A DNA stretch of 64,000 nucleotides, from the NCBI GenBank assembly GCA_002104945.1, contig MCFH01000038.1, positions 104,501-168,500 of the forward strand, written 5' to 3'. The DNA is from Piromyces finnis (taxonomy: Eukaryota > Neocallimastigomycota > Neocallimastigomycetes > Neocallimastigales > Neocallimastigaceae). Position 1 is the first letter of the stretch; the number at the start of each line of letters is the position of its first letter. The notes beneath the pieces were generated by a model, which saw nothing but the letters and a program-made list of their open reading frames with translations, searched no databases and was not told where the DNA came from. The translations under genes were made by a program, and so were the position numbers. This document shows, piece after piece, positions 45,792 to 60,117 of this stretch.

Positions 45792-48700
45792 ATGAACAAT
45801 ATTAAAAATTGTGACAATGCTGTTAACAATAGCTTGTCTAATAATAATACACCTATAACAGAAGGTAAAGTAAAACCTTCTTATTCTAGTGTTGTCAGTA
45901 ATGCGCATAATTCAATACGTAATAATAGAAATATACTTCAATTACAACACGAACTATTAAAAACAAAAAATTTAAAAAATATAAATAATAGTGATAACCT
46001 TAACGACAGTATTCCATCGCCAAATAATATTATATCTTTGAATGGTTCAACAAATATAATTTCTTCATCAACGCCTTCTCCAGAAAAGTTGGAAAAGGAA
46101 AAAGAAACTAATAATAATAATAATATAAAACAATCAAATTCAATAAAAAATAAATTTATAGGATCAAGGATTCAAACTGGAAATGATTTAGAAAAAAAAC
46201 CATTGTCTACTCCAAATGATTTTAAACAGGATGAAAATTATGAAAAAGAAAATTCATTGTTTCATTCAACGTCAGAACTTTTATCACCAATAGAAAAAGT
46301 TGAGGATAGTTTTTATAATGTTAATGCAATAGTGACCTCTTCTTCAACACCTTCAACATTAAATCAAATTTTATCTACAAATCTATCGTTATCTGAATCA
46401 TTTGAATCATCAGGATCTTTTTCACCTCCACTTTCACCTCTTTCTTTTGAAAATAATAATGCTTTTGGCAACAAAATAAATATAAACGATTCTGTAATAA
46501 ATGATTTATCTTATTACATTAGATCAAAAATACAAAAAGGATTATTAAAAATATACAAGGTATTTTTTTTTATAAAAAAAATTCATTAAAAGTAGAAAAT
46601 TTATTATAGATTTTTATTACTTTTACTATAGAAAAATAAGGTTTTATATATTTTTCTAAATCATTCATTGATTTATATTAAGAATAGAATAGATATTTCA
46701 AAATTATGATATCTAAATAAGCAAATTAAACATTTTTAATTTATATTAATTAAATTTTATACTCCATATTCTAGGATATACAACCAACGAAAGAGAGTAA
46801 ACAAAATCGTTTAATATTATTACAAAAAATACAAAATATTTTTGAAAGAGAATTTCCAGGTAAAACTTTAAAAGCTAATTTATTTGGATCTTCTGTAAAT
46901 GGTTTAGAAACCGTATATTGTGATGTCGATATTTGTTTGACAACACCTTCTAAAGATGAAACCTATGGTTTAGATCGTATGGATAATATTGCAGCCATAC
47001 TGGAAAAATATAATATGACTGATATTTATACTGTACAGGAAGCAAAGGTTCCTATTTGTAAATTCATAGATCCAGAAACCAAATTATCTTGTGATATAAA
47101 TGTAAATAATACTGTGGCTTTACAAAATTCAATGATGGTAAAAACGTATACTTCAATAGATGAAAGGGCAAAGCAGCTTATTATACTAATAAAGCATTAT
47201 GCAAAACGTCGTATGATCAATGACGCAACTGGTGGTACATTAAGTTCTTATTGTTGGGTTAATATGGCTATTAACTTCTTGCAACAACGAAAGCCTCCAA
47301 TATTGCCTTGCCTTCATGAATTAAATAAAGAATCACTTAAAGAAAATAAAATCTTTATTGATGGTGTCGATTGTTCTTTTTATCATGATCTTGATACCTT
47401 AAAAAGTTTTAGCTTTTCTAATAAAGAATCATTAGCAGATCTCTTCTACGGATTCTTTAAAGTCTATGGAGAAGATTTTAATTATAAAAAAGATGTTGTT
47501 TCAGTAAGAAAAGGTACATATATTAAAAAAATAGAAAAAGGTTGGGATCTAGATTCGAAAAAAACTCGACTCAGAAATAATTATTTCTGTGTAGAGGAAC
47601 CCTTTAATCCTTCTCGTAATTTGGCCAACAGTGCTGATCATTCTTCAGTGAGCGGTATTAGAGATGAATTTATTCGAGCTTTAAATACGTTAAAGAAAGA
47701 TGGTGATGTGGAAAGAGTCTTTGAACAATATCGTCCATTTAGACGCCCAATAAATCCATATCCTTTTAACAATAATGGCTATGAAAATTCAATAAACAAT
47801 AATAATCATAACTATAATAATGGTCAAATGTCACCAACCTTATTATATACACCTTTTATTCTTCCTTCACCAACTTATTCAGGTTATAACCAATATACCT
47901 ATCATCCTGTATATTTTGTTCCACAACCTAATAGCTCATTTTATTCTTATCATAGTGGTGGCGAGGAGGAAAATCATTATAATGGCTATCATACTGATCC
48001 AAATAAATCTTATACTTATGGCTTTAAATACCATAAATACAATAATAAAAATAAGAAGAAAAGGCATACCAATAATAAAAAGCATCATAAAATGAGTTTT
48101 AGTGATTATGAAAAAGGTAAAAAAATAATGAGTATAAGAATTTTGAATTGCATAGTTACTTTTTTTTTTTATCTAGTATAGTAAATATAATTTTTTTTAA
48201 AATATATATATGTATATTAATATTTTATCACCCTTATTATTATTATGATGATGATGATGATGATGATGATGTCTACACTTTTATTATCCAAAAAATATAA
48301 AGAGCCAATGTCACCAAATTCAAGATATAATGATAAACTAAAGAATAATCATTACAATACTTATCAAGCTAATTATAATAATAATAATAGCATTAATGGA
48401 AATGAACAGTATCTATATAATGGAAAATCAAATTATTCTATAACATCGCCAAAAATTGTCACAAGTAATACATCGATTGAACCTATAGCCTATTCCTATG
48501 CCTCACCTATTCTTTCACCAATATCATCTTTTTCATCTGTTAATTCAATGTCATTACCTTTGATACCAATATGTACAGGCGATGATGATAAATCACCACC
48601 TGCAAATCTAAATGAATCACTTAATAAAACACAAAATGAAAATGAAACACTGAATAATAATATGAATAATAATGAAAAAGGTATTTTAAATGAAATAACC

Positions 48701-50620
48701 AATAAAGATTTTGACTTTGATATTAACAATGAAAAAGAAATTAATGAAATAGCGCATTCCCAACATTCCCAACTCAATAAAAATGAATCTTTATCGCACT
48801 CAACATATAAAAACGAACCAATAACACAAATATCATCAAATGACAATACCAATAATGATCATACAAATGATGATTCTACCACAATAAAATATCAAAATGC
48901 TACTAATGATTTCACTAAAACTAATCATATTTCATATACAAATAATAATACTAATAGTAATAGTGATCATCAGTTTTTACGTAATAATAATTATCGAATT
49001 CCAATAACCAATAATTTAATCTTTTCATATTCAATGTCAACGCCGACGCTCAGTACACTAAACAATAATATACTTTATTCAAGTGAACTTCCATCAAGTA
49101 ATGAATCTTTTTCATCTAATAGTCACTATTTGAACAATAGTTTCTCTAGCGTTGGTACTTCAATGACAGATAATATATTTGAAATTGAAGAAGATTTTAA
49201 AAAACAACACTTTTTAAGCTCTAGTCCACTTCTTTCCGATCATCAAATAGATTCTGAGATAAATGATTACGGAAAAGAAAATTCTTTTTCCAGTTCTTCT
49301 AAGGATTTCTTAGTTTCATTAATGAATCAACCTCATTCACCAGAAATGAATATCACTCCTGTCCAAAAAGAAATAGAACAGTCTATTAACACACCGAAAA
49401 AGCTATCAACTTTTGAAACAGGAATGAAACAGGAAGAATTTGAAGAGCAAGTCGCCAAAACGAAAGAAACAATCAAAGAAGAAAAAGATACCATTACTTC
49501 TTCTAGTAATAAAAAGTTAAAAATTATTACCAGTTTGACATCTCCTACTATGTCAATACTTTCACCTTCACCAATTAAAAGAAAGTCTTCTTCAAAGCCT
49601 ATACCCACCGGATTCGATTCCATAAAATACCCTTCTATCTTGAAAATTAATAATAAAAATTTTAGTGAAGATGAAGAAACTGATTCTATGATTATGTCTC
49701 CAATATCTGATACTGCTTCCCTACCACAATCTAAAGTGGTTAGTATTAATGATCAACATCATCATGAAGAATCCAAACAAAGCAAAACAAATAATACTAA
49801 ATCCAATAAAAATATAGAAGAAGAAAGTACTAAAGATAAAAAAAATAAAATAAAAGATAACAAAGACAAAACAAATAGAAATAAAGATAAAAAAGCTATG
49901 CCAACAAAAAATACAGATTTTTTATTAAAATCTATATCTGCTCTTCTTAAAAATTCTGAATCTAATAATAATGAAGAAATTATATCAAGTACTACTAGTT
50001 CTATCACTAGTTCTATTACAGAAAGTAATACTAAAAGAAGTAAAAGGGCTAAACAACCTTCAAATAGTATTCTTTCTACTGATTCTAAGACATCTTCAGT
50101 AACTTCACCTAGCTGTTCAACAAGAAGAAAAGAAAAAAAATCAACAACACCTTCTATCATTAAACAAACCAATAAAGAACTTGAAAAGGAATGCGATAAG
50201 AAGTCTAATCTTGAAAAGGAGAATGAGCAAGAGGTTACAAAGAAAGAACAAATAGAAAAAGAATCCATTATTAGATCATGTTCAAAGAAGAATGAAAAGA
50301 AAGCAGAAAATGATACTGGAAAAGAAGACCTTCCGGAAACTTCAGAAGCACCAAAAAGAACACGTAAAAGTCAAACAAAAAAGGCTAGAGAAAGTATACG
50401 TGAATTAAGTAAAACAGCATTTGAAAAACCTAGAACAGTAAATGATATTCTTAATATTTTTAAAAATTCTAATACCTTAAAAAAGGAAGAATTAATTAAA
50501 AAGGAGCCAATATCTTATGCAAAAATGTTATCAAAAAATATTCAACAACCAAAAAATTCATCTGTAGAAATAGAACATAAATTATTAAAAGTTCAACCTA
50601 AAGAAGAAAAAAATTTATAA
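45792..50620 (+). CDS. Cid1/TRF-type non-canonical poly(A)/poly(U) polymerase with long disordered tails (1475 aa, 3 exons)
   Basis: Exons: 45792-46559, 46775-48116, 48303-50620 (phases 0 and 1). The catalytic nucleotidyltransferase domain starts near residue 265: FGSSVNGLET with Gly-Ser at 294-295, metal-binding Asp306 and Asp308 (CDVDICL) and the third carboxylate Asp363 (SCDINVNN). A PAP-associated domain follows at about 476-535 (LADLFYGFFKVYGEDF). The family adds A or U residues to RNA 3' ends for decay or processing; which nucleotide is used cannot be read here. The 260 N-terminal and about 900 C-terminal residues are Ser/Asn/Lys-rich, low complexity and without domains; several SP/TP sites could be phosphorylated. 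The last intron contains a (ATG)9 run that is not coding in this model. Confidence 0.85.
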
Positions 50621-51623
50621 TTTAAATAAAAAAAAGATAGCACTGTAATAAAAAAAAAAAAAAAAAAAAAATTAAAAAGAAAGATATAAATAATTTTTTT
50701 TTTTTTTTAAAGAAATTAATTTATTTTCTTTTTTTTTTTTTTACAAAAATAATAAAAATAAATAAATGAAAATAAATATATATATATATATATACATTAT
50801 AAATAGTATTGGTACCTATTAATATTCAATATCCCAAAATATATTTATATTACTAATATGTAGACCATATTGAAATAATCAAAATACCCTGATATGAAAA
50901 TATATATCTAAAATGATAGAAAAATAGTATTACTATTTGTGGTAATAGAATGTAAAATAATAAAAAGAACCATATAAATATAATGAAATAACAAAAAAAT
51001 AAAATAAAATAAAAAGTTAGTTTATAATTGTATAGATAATCTATAGAACTTTTATATTTTTATCCTTGTTTTTTATATAACGTTCAAAAAAAAAAAAAAA
51101 AGTATTTAAAATTTAAAACATAATATTTATTTTCATCACACTAAGAAACTAAATTATGAAAGGTTTTACTCTATATTATATATAATTTTAAAATGATAAT
51201 TAAAAAAAAAAAAAAAAGTCTAAAAATGGATTGTAAAAATAAAATTGCTTTAAAAGCTCTTTATAAAAAAAAATTATATTTTATTTACTGTTACACTGTT
51301 TACTAAAGTAGGTATTAAAGAATAAATTGGGAATATTATAAAGCTCATATTATATTACAAATATTTAAAAATAGATTATATATTTAAATAAATATAAAAT
51401 TGTATCTTTTTCTTTTTTTTTTTTTTTTTAATAAATAAAAATTATACAATAATTATTACCGATCATAAACTATTTAATTTTTATTATTAAAGTTATGTTT
51501 TATAATATCATAAAGTATTAGAATATGTTGTTGTTTAAAAAAGTATATTTTAACATAAAAGCACACGAATTATTTATATATCTAACCTATTTTTTCCTAA
51601 AGACCACAAGACTTATTATAAAA
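50621..51623. other. AT-rich intergenic region between convergent genes
   Basis: Holds the 3' flanks of the nucleotidyltransferase (plus) and tRNase Z (minus) genes; homopolymers only. Confidence 0.6.
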
Positions 51624-53660
51624 TTATATTAATTCATGATTCCATGCTCTAAATACAGGAATAGAGCTATTTGTAGTAACAGAAGAAGATGTATCACTAT
51701 TTACTTTTTGTCGATTACATTCAACTTGAAGATAGTCATCAGCTAATATAATATGATCAAGACTACGAGGTTGGAAGGTGGATGCTGCCTTATTACGTAT
51801 TTTTTCCATTACTTCCCAATCATTTACTATTTTTTGTTTATCGATGGTAAGTCCATGTTCATTAACTTCTTGTAATAATTCTTTTTCCTTTTTGGAAAGA
51901 AGATCTCTTTTAGAAACATTATTAGGTAATTGGGGTGGTAAGGATTGGGATGAAACTGTGGATTCTTGGTATATACGTTCAACTTCAGCTTTTATGTTTT
52001 GATCATTCCAATCTGGTTGTAAAATAGCATTATGATTAAGTGAAGCATATCGACTACTAAAATGATTTAAAATTAAATATTGAGCATTAAGTTGAGACGC
52101 AAACGCACCTGCCATTTCTGGTGTAGAATGACCACGTGATATAACCTTTATACGATATTGTTCTGAAGCATTTAAATTGTTTTCATTATTTATATCATCA
52201 GATTGAGTCTTTTCACTACCTTCATACATATTAGTAGCTTCATGTATAAGAATGGTTGAATTTTGTGCTAATGGTGCAATTTTTGAAGGATTATTTGTAT
52301 CTCCTAATATTACTATTTTACGCTTTTCTGTTGGTGTGATGACATCTTTTGGGTCTAAGGTGGTACCATCAGGCAAATTTAATATTTTTCCTCTTTTTAA
52401 TTCTCTAATTAAAGAAAGAGGTTGGGTTATACCTTGAGCTACTAAGGAATCCTTATTACGTAAAAGAGCTGGCTTAACTAATTCCATCCTAATATTTCCT
52501 TCTAAACCATATTCTTCTAATACATAACCTAAAGCAGGTACTGAATGTTTAATGTAGGAAGCATGAACACATATTTTGTCTTTCACTGGATCACCTTTAA
52601 ACTTTTTACTATTTTTATTATCGGAGGATGTTTCATATTTCTTTTCAATTTGAAGAAGATCTCGGAATAAGCCATCATCATCTGGTTGAATATCTTCTCC
52701 TAATAATTCATCTGGATGAAGAACATCTGATTTCAATTGTTGACTGAATCTTTCTCTCATATCTAAAAAATTTTGTTTATCAGGTGATGTATTCCCCTCT
52801 TCTATTTCTTTAGACTCTTGTTCAGGTAATACTAACTCATGAACACGATAATATATCGGAAGCCTCGAATAAGAAAAAGTTAATGCACTTCTTAAATAAT
52901 TTCTTAAGCCTACGGGTCCATATATTTCAAGACAAGGTGTATTCTCCGGGTCTTTCGTTGTATCTTCTTCATCCCAATTTCGATCCATATGATTTTGTGG
53001 ATTTAAAGCCGCTGTTAAAGTACAAACTAAACCTGGAAGACCATAAATATGATCCTATATGATATAATAATAATATAAAATTAATAAATAATCAATCCAT
53101 TTTTATTTTTTTTTTTTTTTTTTTTTGCTAAAAATCTAATACCAGTTCTATTTTAAAATAAAATAAGCATAAATATCATATAAATACAAATGAAAAAGAA
53201 AATATATAATATTTAAAAATTAAAATATTATTTTAATTGATGCAATTAAAATTTCCTAAATTTTGAAATTAATTTTATGATTTTTATAGATTTTTTGAAA
53301 TTATAATTGCATCAATTAGTATAAACATATTTTATATTTAAAATAATTATTCTGCTTATTTGTAAAAGAAATTTTATCAATTTATTCATTGTAATTAAAA
53401 ATTGATATGCTAAATATAAAAATGAAATTTCGAATTTCTAAATTGGATTTCAAAAATACCCCATGTAAATGAGTAATAAAAACTTTATTGACTTTTCCTA
53501 ATTTTAATGTACTATACATTAATTGACGTTGAGTTCCTTCTCCTGCATCAAAAAGCCACACTGTTCCATTAACACGAACCCCTAAAGAACTATGATTTCT
53601 TGTGGTACTTGGTTGAGCGCTACTTGTCCCTAGAAATGTAATATCAATTGTATTTGCCAT
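51624..53660 (-). CDS. tRNase Z (ribonuclease Z), short-type layout (543 aa, 2 exons)
   Basis: Minus-strand exons 53660-53460 and 53054-51624, phase 0. The protein starts directly with the metallo-beta-lactamase fold (ITFLGTSSAQPS), as in bacterial and ELAC1-type enzymes, without the extra N-terminal half of ELAC2 forms. The zinc motif THLHGDH (His64, His66, Asp68, His69) is split by the intron between Gly67 and Asp68. Further metal ligands are in ILGDTN, SRGHST and LNHFSSRY. The enzyme removes tRNA 3' trailers. At 543 residues it is much longer than a typical short form (about 300-360) owing to acidic and Lys-rich insertions near residues 110-150 and after 400. Nuclear, cytosolic or mitochondrial site not determinable. 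Confidence 0.9.
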
Positions 53661-54512
53661 TTTTTGTTGTTGAATCGAATAAAAATAAATACGTTCTATT
53701 GAATTGATTTATATATATATATAGTGTTTCTCTTTTTTTTTTTATTTTATTATTATTGAAAAGAAAAATCAGTTAATTTATATTTTTAATATTGAATTAT
53801 ATATTTCAATATAAAAAATATAAAAATATCATATTATTTATTAATATTTATTATTAATATTTATCATAAAAAAAAATAAAAAAAAAAAAAAAGAAAATGA
53901 ATGGAACATGAATAAAAAGTAAAGTTTAATGTATTTACATTATTATTAAAAAAAGTAAAAAGTATAACAATATATTATACTAATATTAAAGATTTAATCT
54001 TAAAATCTTAATCATAAATTCCAAATATATTACTTACATATTTACGATAATTAGAAATAGATTGCTTTATAATATATTAATTTTTTGTTCGCTTATTTTT
54101 ATATCAACTATATTAATCGAGATATTAAATTATTATAAATATATATAAAACACTTTTATAAATATTATTATTTAATACTGTTTTTTTCTTTTTTTTTTTT
54201 TTTAATTGTATATTAATGATACTTTTAAAAAAAATTTTTTCCATAGCAAATTTTTTATAACCTGAATTTTATTCACATAAAAATTATTATAAAATGAATT
54301 CTAATAAATTTTTAATTAGAATTGCGTTAGGCTTAAAAATACTAAAAAAAAAAAAGAGAGAGAGAGACTAGCATACACTTGACAAAGATAATAAAAATAA
54401 ATAATGAATTTATTAATAAATAAAAATTTTAATTAATTTTATTATAATTATGTTTTTTAATTAGGTTTTTATTATATCTTTAACATATTAATTTTTTTTT
54501 TTTGTGAAAGTT
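53661..54512. other. AT-rich intergenic region
   Basis: Promoter side of tRNase Z and 3' side of the next minus-strand gene; no other feature seen. Confidence 0.6.
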
Positions 54513-56147
54513 TTATCTTTTGAAAATATTGTATGAACTCTTTTCAAATTGATTAAATAAAGAATAATGTACGATAATTAATAGAATTATCATCACAACA
54601 TAACGAGCAATATCAAATAAATGATTTGATTTTTCAACAATTAATTCATCTGGTAGGTCACTATCTGGATAACGAACAAAACTGTAATGTTCATACTCTT
54701 CATTCATTTTATTGAAAAGTTGAATAATAACTTGGAAATCTTCATCTACATAATTCAATAGCTCTGTAAATGGTGATAAAGATCTAGGGATATTATTAGC
54801 ATCTTTATTCTCTTTAACTAAAAGTTGGCAAAAAATTGGTATATCTTCTATTTTATTTTTATAAAAATATTTGTTATTATAATAACCTAAAAGCAAATAC
54901 ACGAAGGTAGATTCTACTAAAGTTACTAAATTAGTTCTTAAAAATTGACTTCTATTTAATATTGCCTGAGTTACCGCTATTAGTGCTGCTAAACTTAAAC
55001 ACAAATATACTTTATTTAATCGACTAAGAATATCTTTAAGTTTATCCATATCAGTGTTTTCTTCAAATTCCATTTTGTTTATTATATTCATGAAAATTGA
55101 AAGAGTTAGAATATAGCCTAAAAATTCTTCTTTCTGACTTCCATTAATGTTTGATCTATTCCATTTCTTTTCATTTTCTGAGAAAAAACTTTCTAAATCA
55201 AATTTTGATTCATTAATTTTTATAGGACTATTACTCTTGAGTCTTTTTTTTATTTTCTCAAGCTCTATTTTCATATTTTGTTTAAGATTTTTAAGATCAT
55301 TTGCTGTGAGTAATGATTTTAATCCTTTTTTTTCATGAATCACACGATTCAATTCATTTAAACCATAATTGAAACCTAGTATATTTTCTGAAACATTTTT
55401 TTCCTTATCGTCATTATTTATGTTCGATACTCCATAGAAAGTGGCTAATGAAGTTGTTTTAAAATTTTCAATATCTAAATTAATACCCTTTTCATTTTTA
55501 ACTAATTTATCGTATTGTTCTTTGCTTCTTTTCATAATTAGCTTACAAATTTGTATCATAGTATAACGACTAGTTATAATTATACCTTTATGTTGATTTA
55601 AACTTAAAATATCTTTACTAAAATTACCTTTCCACAAAAGGGAATTTAAAGTAAAGATTAAACAATTTGGATCTTTTAAAAAAGATTTAGTAATACTTTC
55701 TTCGTGATGCTGATACTCATCACAATTTATAAATATTTTTTTTAAAAATTCCTTATCGCTATTCATTTTGTTTTTCCACTCTAATACTGAACTTAATTTT
55801 TCTATTATAGAAGAAGCATCAAGATATGAAGGTAGTTCCTTACTTTTACGTAAGCCTATTTGTACTGAATAAGCCTCTATAATATTTTTATTTAATGGAT
55901 ATATTTCATTTACTATAACAGCGCTTTTATCAATTTCTATTTTTGAATATGATTCATAATATTCCTGTATAAATCCATCTAGTCCTAACTCTGAATAAAG
56001 AGTAATAAATATGTTATAAGTTAGATTTTTAAGAATTTCGTCTATATTTTCTTCTTCATTATAATTTTTACATTCATTCATTTTTTTTTTTATTAATTTA
56101 GTAAATTTAATTAAAATAAAAATAATAATTAATGAAATAATAAACAT
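54513..56147 (-). CDS. Unrecognised membrane protein (544 aa, single exon)
   Basis: I do not recognise the family. A strong hydrophobic segment at residues 2-20 is followed by KLIKKK, which suggests a membrane anchor with a cytosolic body. The middle is alpha-helical and charged, with a Lys-rich coiled-coil-like stretch around 285-320. Hydrophobic segments occur at about 340-358, 385-402 and 415-435, and a C-terminal one at about 513-530. The frame is long, uninterrupted and of ordinary codon use, so it is very likely a real gene. An alternative start at Met23 would remove the first segment. No enzymatic motif seen. Confidence 0.8.
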   Translation of the reverse strand: MFIISLIIIFILIKFTKLIKKKMNECKNYNEEENIDEILKNLTYNIFITLYSELGLDGFIQEYYESYSKIEIDKSAVIVNEIYPLNKNIIEAYSVQIGLRKSKELPSYLDASSIIEKLSSVLEWKNKMNSDKEFLKKIFINCDEYQHHEESITKSFLKDPNCLIFTLNSLLWKGNFSKDILSLNQHKGIIITSRYTMIQICKLIMKRSKEQYDKLVKNEKGINLDIENFKTTSLATFYGVSNINNDDKEKNVSENILGFNYGLNELNRVIHEKKGLKSLLTANDLKNLKQNMKIELEKIKKRLKSNSPIKINESKFDLESFFSENEKKWNRSNINGSQKEEFLGYILTLSIFMNIINKMEFEENTDMDKLKDILSRLNKVYLCLSLAALIAVTQAILNRSQFLRTNLVTLVESTFVYLLLGYYNNKYFYKNKIEDIPIFCQLLVKENKDANNIPRSLSPFTELLNYVDEDFQVIIQLFNKMNEEYEHYSFVRYPDSDLPDELIVEKSNHLFDIARYVVMIILLIIVHYSLFNQFEKSSYNIFKR

Positions 56148-58426
56148 TTAAATATGCGATTTTCCACGTGCACATTATGTAAAAAAAGTAAATTTTTTTA
56201 TTAAAATTTATTAAAATAGATTTTTTTATTATTTATTAAAATTTAATTAAAAATTTTTAATTTATTTTATACCAACTTTATTTAATTTATCAAAATGGTT
56301 TATTTTTTTTTTTATTAACCCTTCTATAATATTTAACATAGAAAAAAACCTTTTTGTTTAAAGTATAAGTTAATATTTAAAGGATAATTATTGATAATAT
56401 TATTTAGTATTCATCTTTAAAACTTAAAAATGTATTAAATATCCATATATGATATTATTAATATAATAAAACTATTTTTCAAAATTATTCTAACAGTAAA
56501 AAATTAATAATTTTTAAGATAAAATTTGAGATTTTCTTTTAAAAATATTTTAGAAAACAGTACTTACTTTCTTTATAATATTTTTAATATAATAATTTAT
56601 GTTTTATTTTTAATTAGTTAAATGAAAAAAGAAATCCATTATCAAAAGCATTTTAAATATTAATTGATTTAAAATGCTTATAATAATACGAAAAAAAAAA
56701 TAATAATTTGTATAAAATTGAAAATGTTATTAACAATAATATGATTTTATTTAATTATTTAAATAACTAAACTAATAAAAAAAACAATAGATTAAAACAA
56801 TAATAATAGCTGAAATGATTATAAATAATATTTTTTTATATATAACTATTTTGTAAAACAATTCCAAAGGTTTATTAACTTTTCTTTTTTAATAAGAATA
56901 TATAATCATTTTTATTTTTTATAATGAATAAGAAATTATTTTCATAAATAAAATAAAACTTTTTAGTATATTTATAAAAAATACTTTTTTTTTTAATAAT
57001 GCTTTTATAATTATGAAATATTTAGATAAAAAATGTTGAAAATTATTTTTTATTATTATAAAAATTCATATATAAAAATTTTAATATATTTCTACAAAAC
57101 ATATCATTTACAAATACAATTACATAAATATAAATAAATAATAACTTTTTTTTACTATTATAGATAAATGTAATATTTTTAATATATACTATTTATTTAT
57201 TATTATTATTTATTATTATATATTATAAAATTTTAATTTTTCAAATTTTTTTTTTTTAATACTTTATATATAATAAAAATAAGTGTTAATATTACAGAAA
57301 TAGAAATCAATTTCCATTTTATATTAACACATTTTAACATTTATTAATACTTTATAAATATTTCAATATTTTTTTTTTCTTTTATATAAAAGAAAGATAT
57401 TGAAAATTTATATAATATTAATTTATTAATAGAATATATATATTAAAATAATTCATTTACACTTGGTTTAAAAAAGAAATAAGTAAATTTACTGTTTTAA
57501 TCATAATATTCGCAATAATCTAAATATGTTTTTATGATAAATAAAATAAGAAAAATTACAAAAATTCAAATAACAAAAATAAAATAGAACAAGAAATAGA
57601 AATATAAAATCAAAAAGAATAATAATTAATCATCAAATATATAACCAATTTTTAAATTTTAAAGATTAATTATAATTATAATTGTTCAAAAAATAATAAT
57701 AATAAAAATAAACAAAACAGAAAACAGAAAACAAAAAAAAATATTCAAATAATGGAAATATTTATAAAATATACAAAGTGAACTGTAAAATTAAGCAATA
57801 AGAATTAATATAAATATTCATTTGTAAATATTACAATTATTATACAATATTTATGTTTTTAAAAATCATCGAAATAAAATTCTAAAATTTCTTAGTATAT
57901 AATAATATTAATAATTATTAAGATATATAATAAATTATACTTTCAAGTAGCGTATAAAATTAATATTTTCACAAAAAAAAAAAAATAAAAAAAAATCATT
58001 AATATAGTTAAAAATTTTAGTAAAATTTAAAAATAATCAAAAAATATTTATTCCATCTTTTAAAATAAAAACAAAGAAAATAGTAAAAAAGACATCAACA
58101 ATAATAATAATAATTTTTATTAAAGATAAAATAAAAAATATAGTATAAAATAATATAATATAACAATAATAATAATAATTAATTTTTTTTACATAATTTA
58201 AGTTAGGATTTACAATAAACAAAATTAATAAAATCAATTATATTGTAAGTTTTATCTATTATATATATATATATTTTTATTTAATAAGTTATGTTTAATT
58301 TCGAAAATTAATAAAAGCGATCGTATAAGCTGTTTTATTGAAAAATATAAAATTAAATTTTCCTTTTATTATTATTTTTTATAATATATATAGACTATAT
58401 ATATAAAATATAAATATATATAAAAA
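56148..58426. other. AT-rich intergenic region
   Basis: About 2.3 kb between divergent genes. No ORF, tRNA or clear repeat apart from short AT-rich runs. Confidence 0.6.
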
Positions 58427-59278
58427 ATGTCACAATCATCTTATCCATACAATGGTATGTACTATGCCCCAAATTTATTCCAAAATCAGCAAATGCAATC
58501 AGCCTCACCAAGACTTGATTCTCCAGCAATATTAGGAAGTAATTCACCATATTATTCCATTCTTCAACAACAACAACAACAACAACAGCAAATAATGTCT
58601 TCACCACATCAAATGCAATATACTAGTATAAACAATTCAATGGCAAATGGTAATATTAATCCTACACACTTAAGTAGTATAGCCAATAATTCAAACTCAA
58701 AAAATATACATATTCAAAAGCAATTGGAATTAGCAAAAAAATCAAGAAATTCTTCATCACCACATCATAATGCCAGAGTGGCGGCTGCTGTAGCTCGAGC
58801 TTCTAACTCTACACATGGAAATAATAATAGTAATAATAGTAATAGTAGTAATAATTCAGAAAAGGAAGATAAACAATGGACTGTACTTGATTTCGGTGGC
58901 ATGGCTATCAAAAATATCAGTTTAGAACTTTTTAAATATACATTTTTAACTACATTATACTTAAATCATAATAAATTATTATTTATTCCACCAGAAATTT
59001 CAAATTTAAAAAATCTTAATGTCTTAGATATATCAGGAAACAAGTTAACTTTTCTTCCACCGGAAATGGGTCTTCTTCCTGAACTAAAAGAATTATATAT
59101 GTTTGATAATATAATAGCTGAACTTCCAAATGAATTTGGATTTTTATTTAAATTAGAAATCCTTGGTATAGAAGGTAATCCAATTAATGAAAAAATTGTT
59201 CAACATCTTCAACAAGATGGTACTCAAGGTGTTATAGTATATTTAAGAGATAAATGTCAAGGTAATACTAAAATTTAC

Positions 59279-59316
<38 letters not shown>

Positions 59317-60078
59317 TATATAAAAATAAATAAGATAGAATAATTTTGTATTGAAAATAGAAAAATTCTTATCTACATAATATATATATATATATCAAAT
59401 TAGAAAAGATTATTAATAAATAATTCTTATTTTAATAATAAATAGTACCACGTCCACCAGAAAAAAGAAAATGGATTTCTTTTGATGATGAACAAATGAT
59501 GGGTATATATATATATTTTTTTAATAAACAATAAAATTAAAATTCGGTTTTTTAATTAATTTTTCAACAAAATACTAATATTACAAATCATACAAATTAA
59601 ACAGATGACAGATATCTTGTAATGACATACAATGTTCTTTGTGATAAATATGCTTCTGCACAAACTTATGCTTATACTCCATCATGGGTTCTAAATTGGG
59701 AAAATAGAAGTAAAAAAATAATTAAGGAAATTTTAGAATTTAGTCCAGATATTGTTTGCCTTCAAGTAAGTTTAAAAATCATTAGATGAATAATTTAACA
59801 TTATATATATTTTAAGGTAGACTAAAATATTCTAATTAATCACACATCCATATATAAAAATATTTGAATATTTAAATAACAACAGGAAGTGGAAATGGGT
59901 CAATTCGATGAATTTTTCAAACCACAATTAAGTGAGTATAACGGTGTATTTTGGCCAAAATCAAGAGCAAAGACAATGCAAGAATCTGAAAAGAAAAGTG
60001 TTGATGGTTGTGCTACTTTCTATAAAAAAGAAAGGTATATAAAATTATAAATAGTTTATTTTCAAAATAATTAATATA

Positions 60079-60117
<39 letters not shown>

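Noticed and set aside
48245-48302. An ATG-run that would begin a separate 791-residue ORF
   Set aside because: It lies in an intron of the nucleotidyltransferase gene in an in-frame three-exon model (phase 1 at both sides), and the total coding length divides by three.
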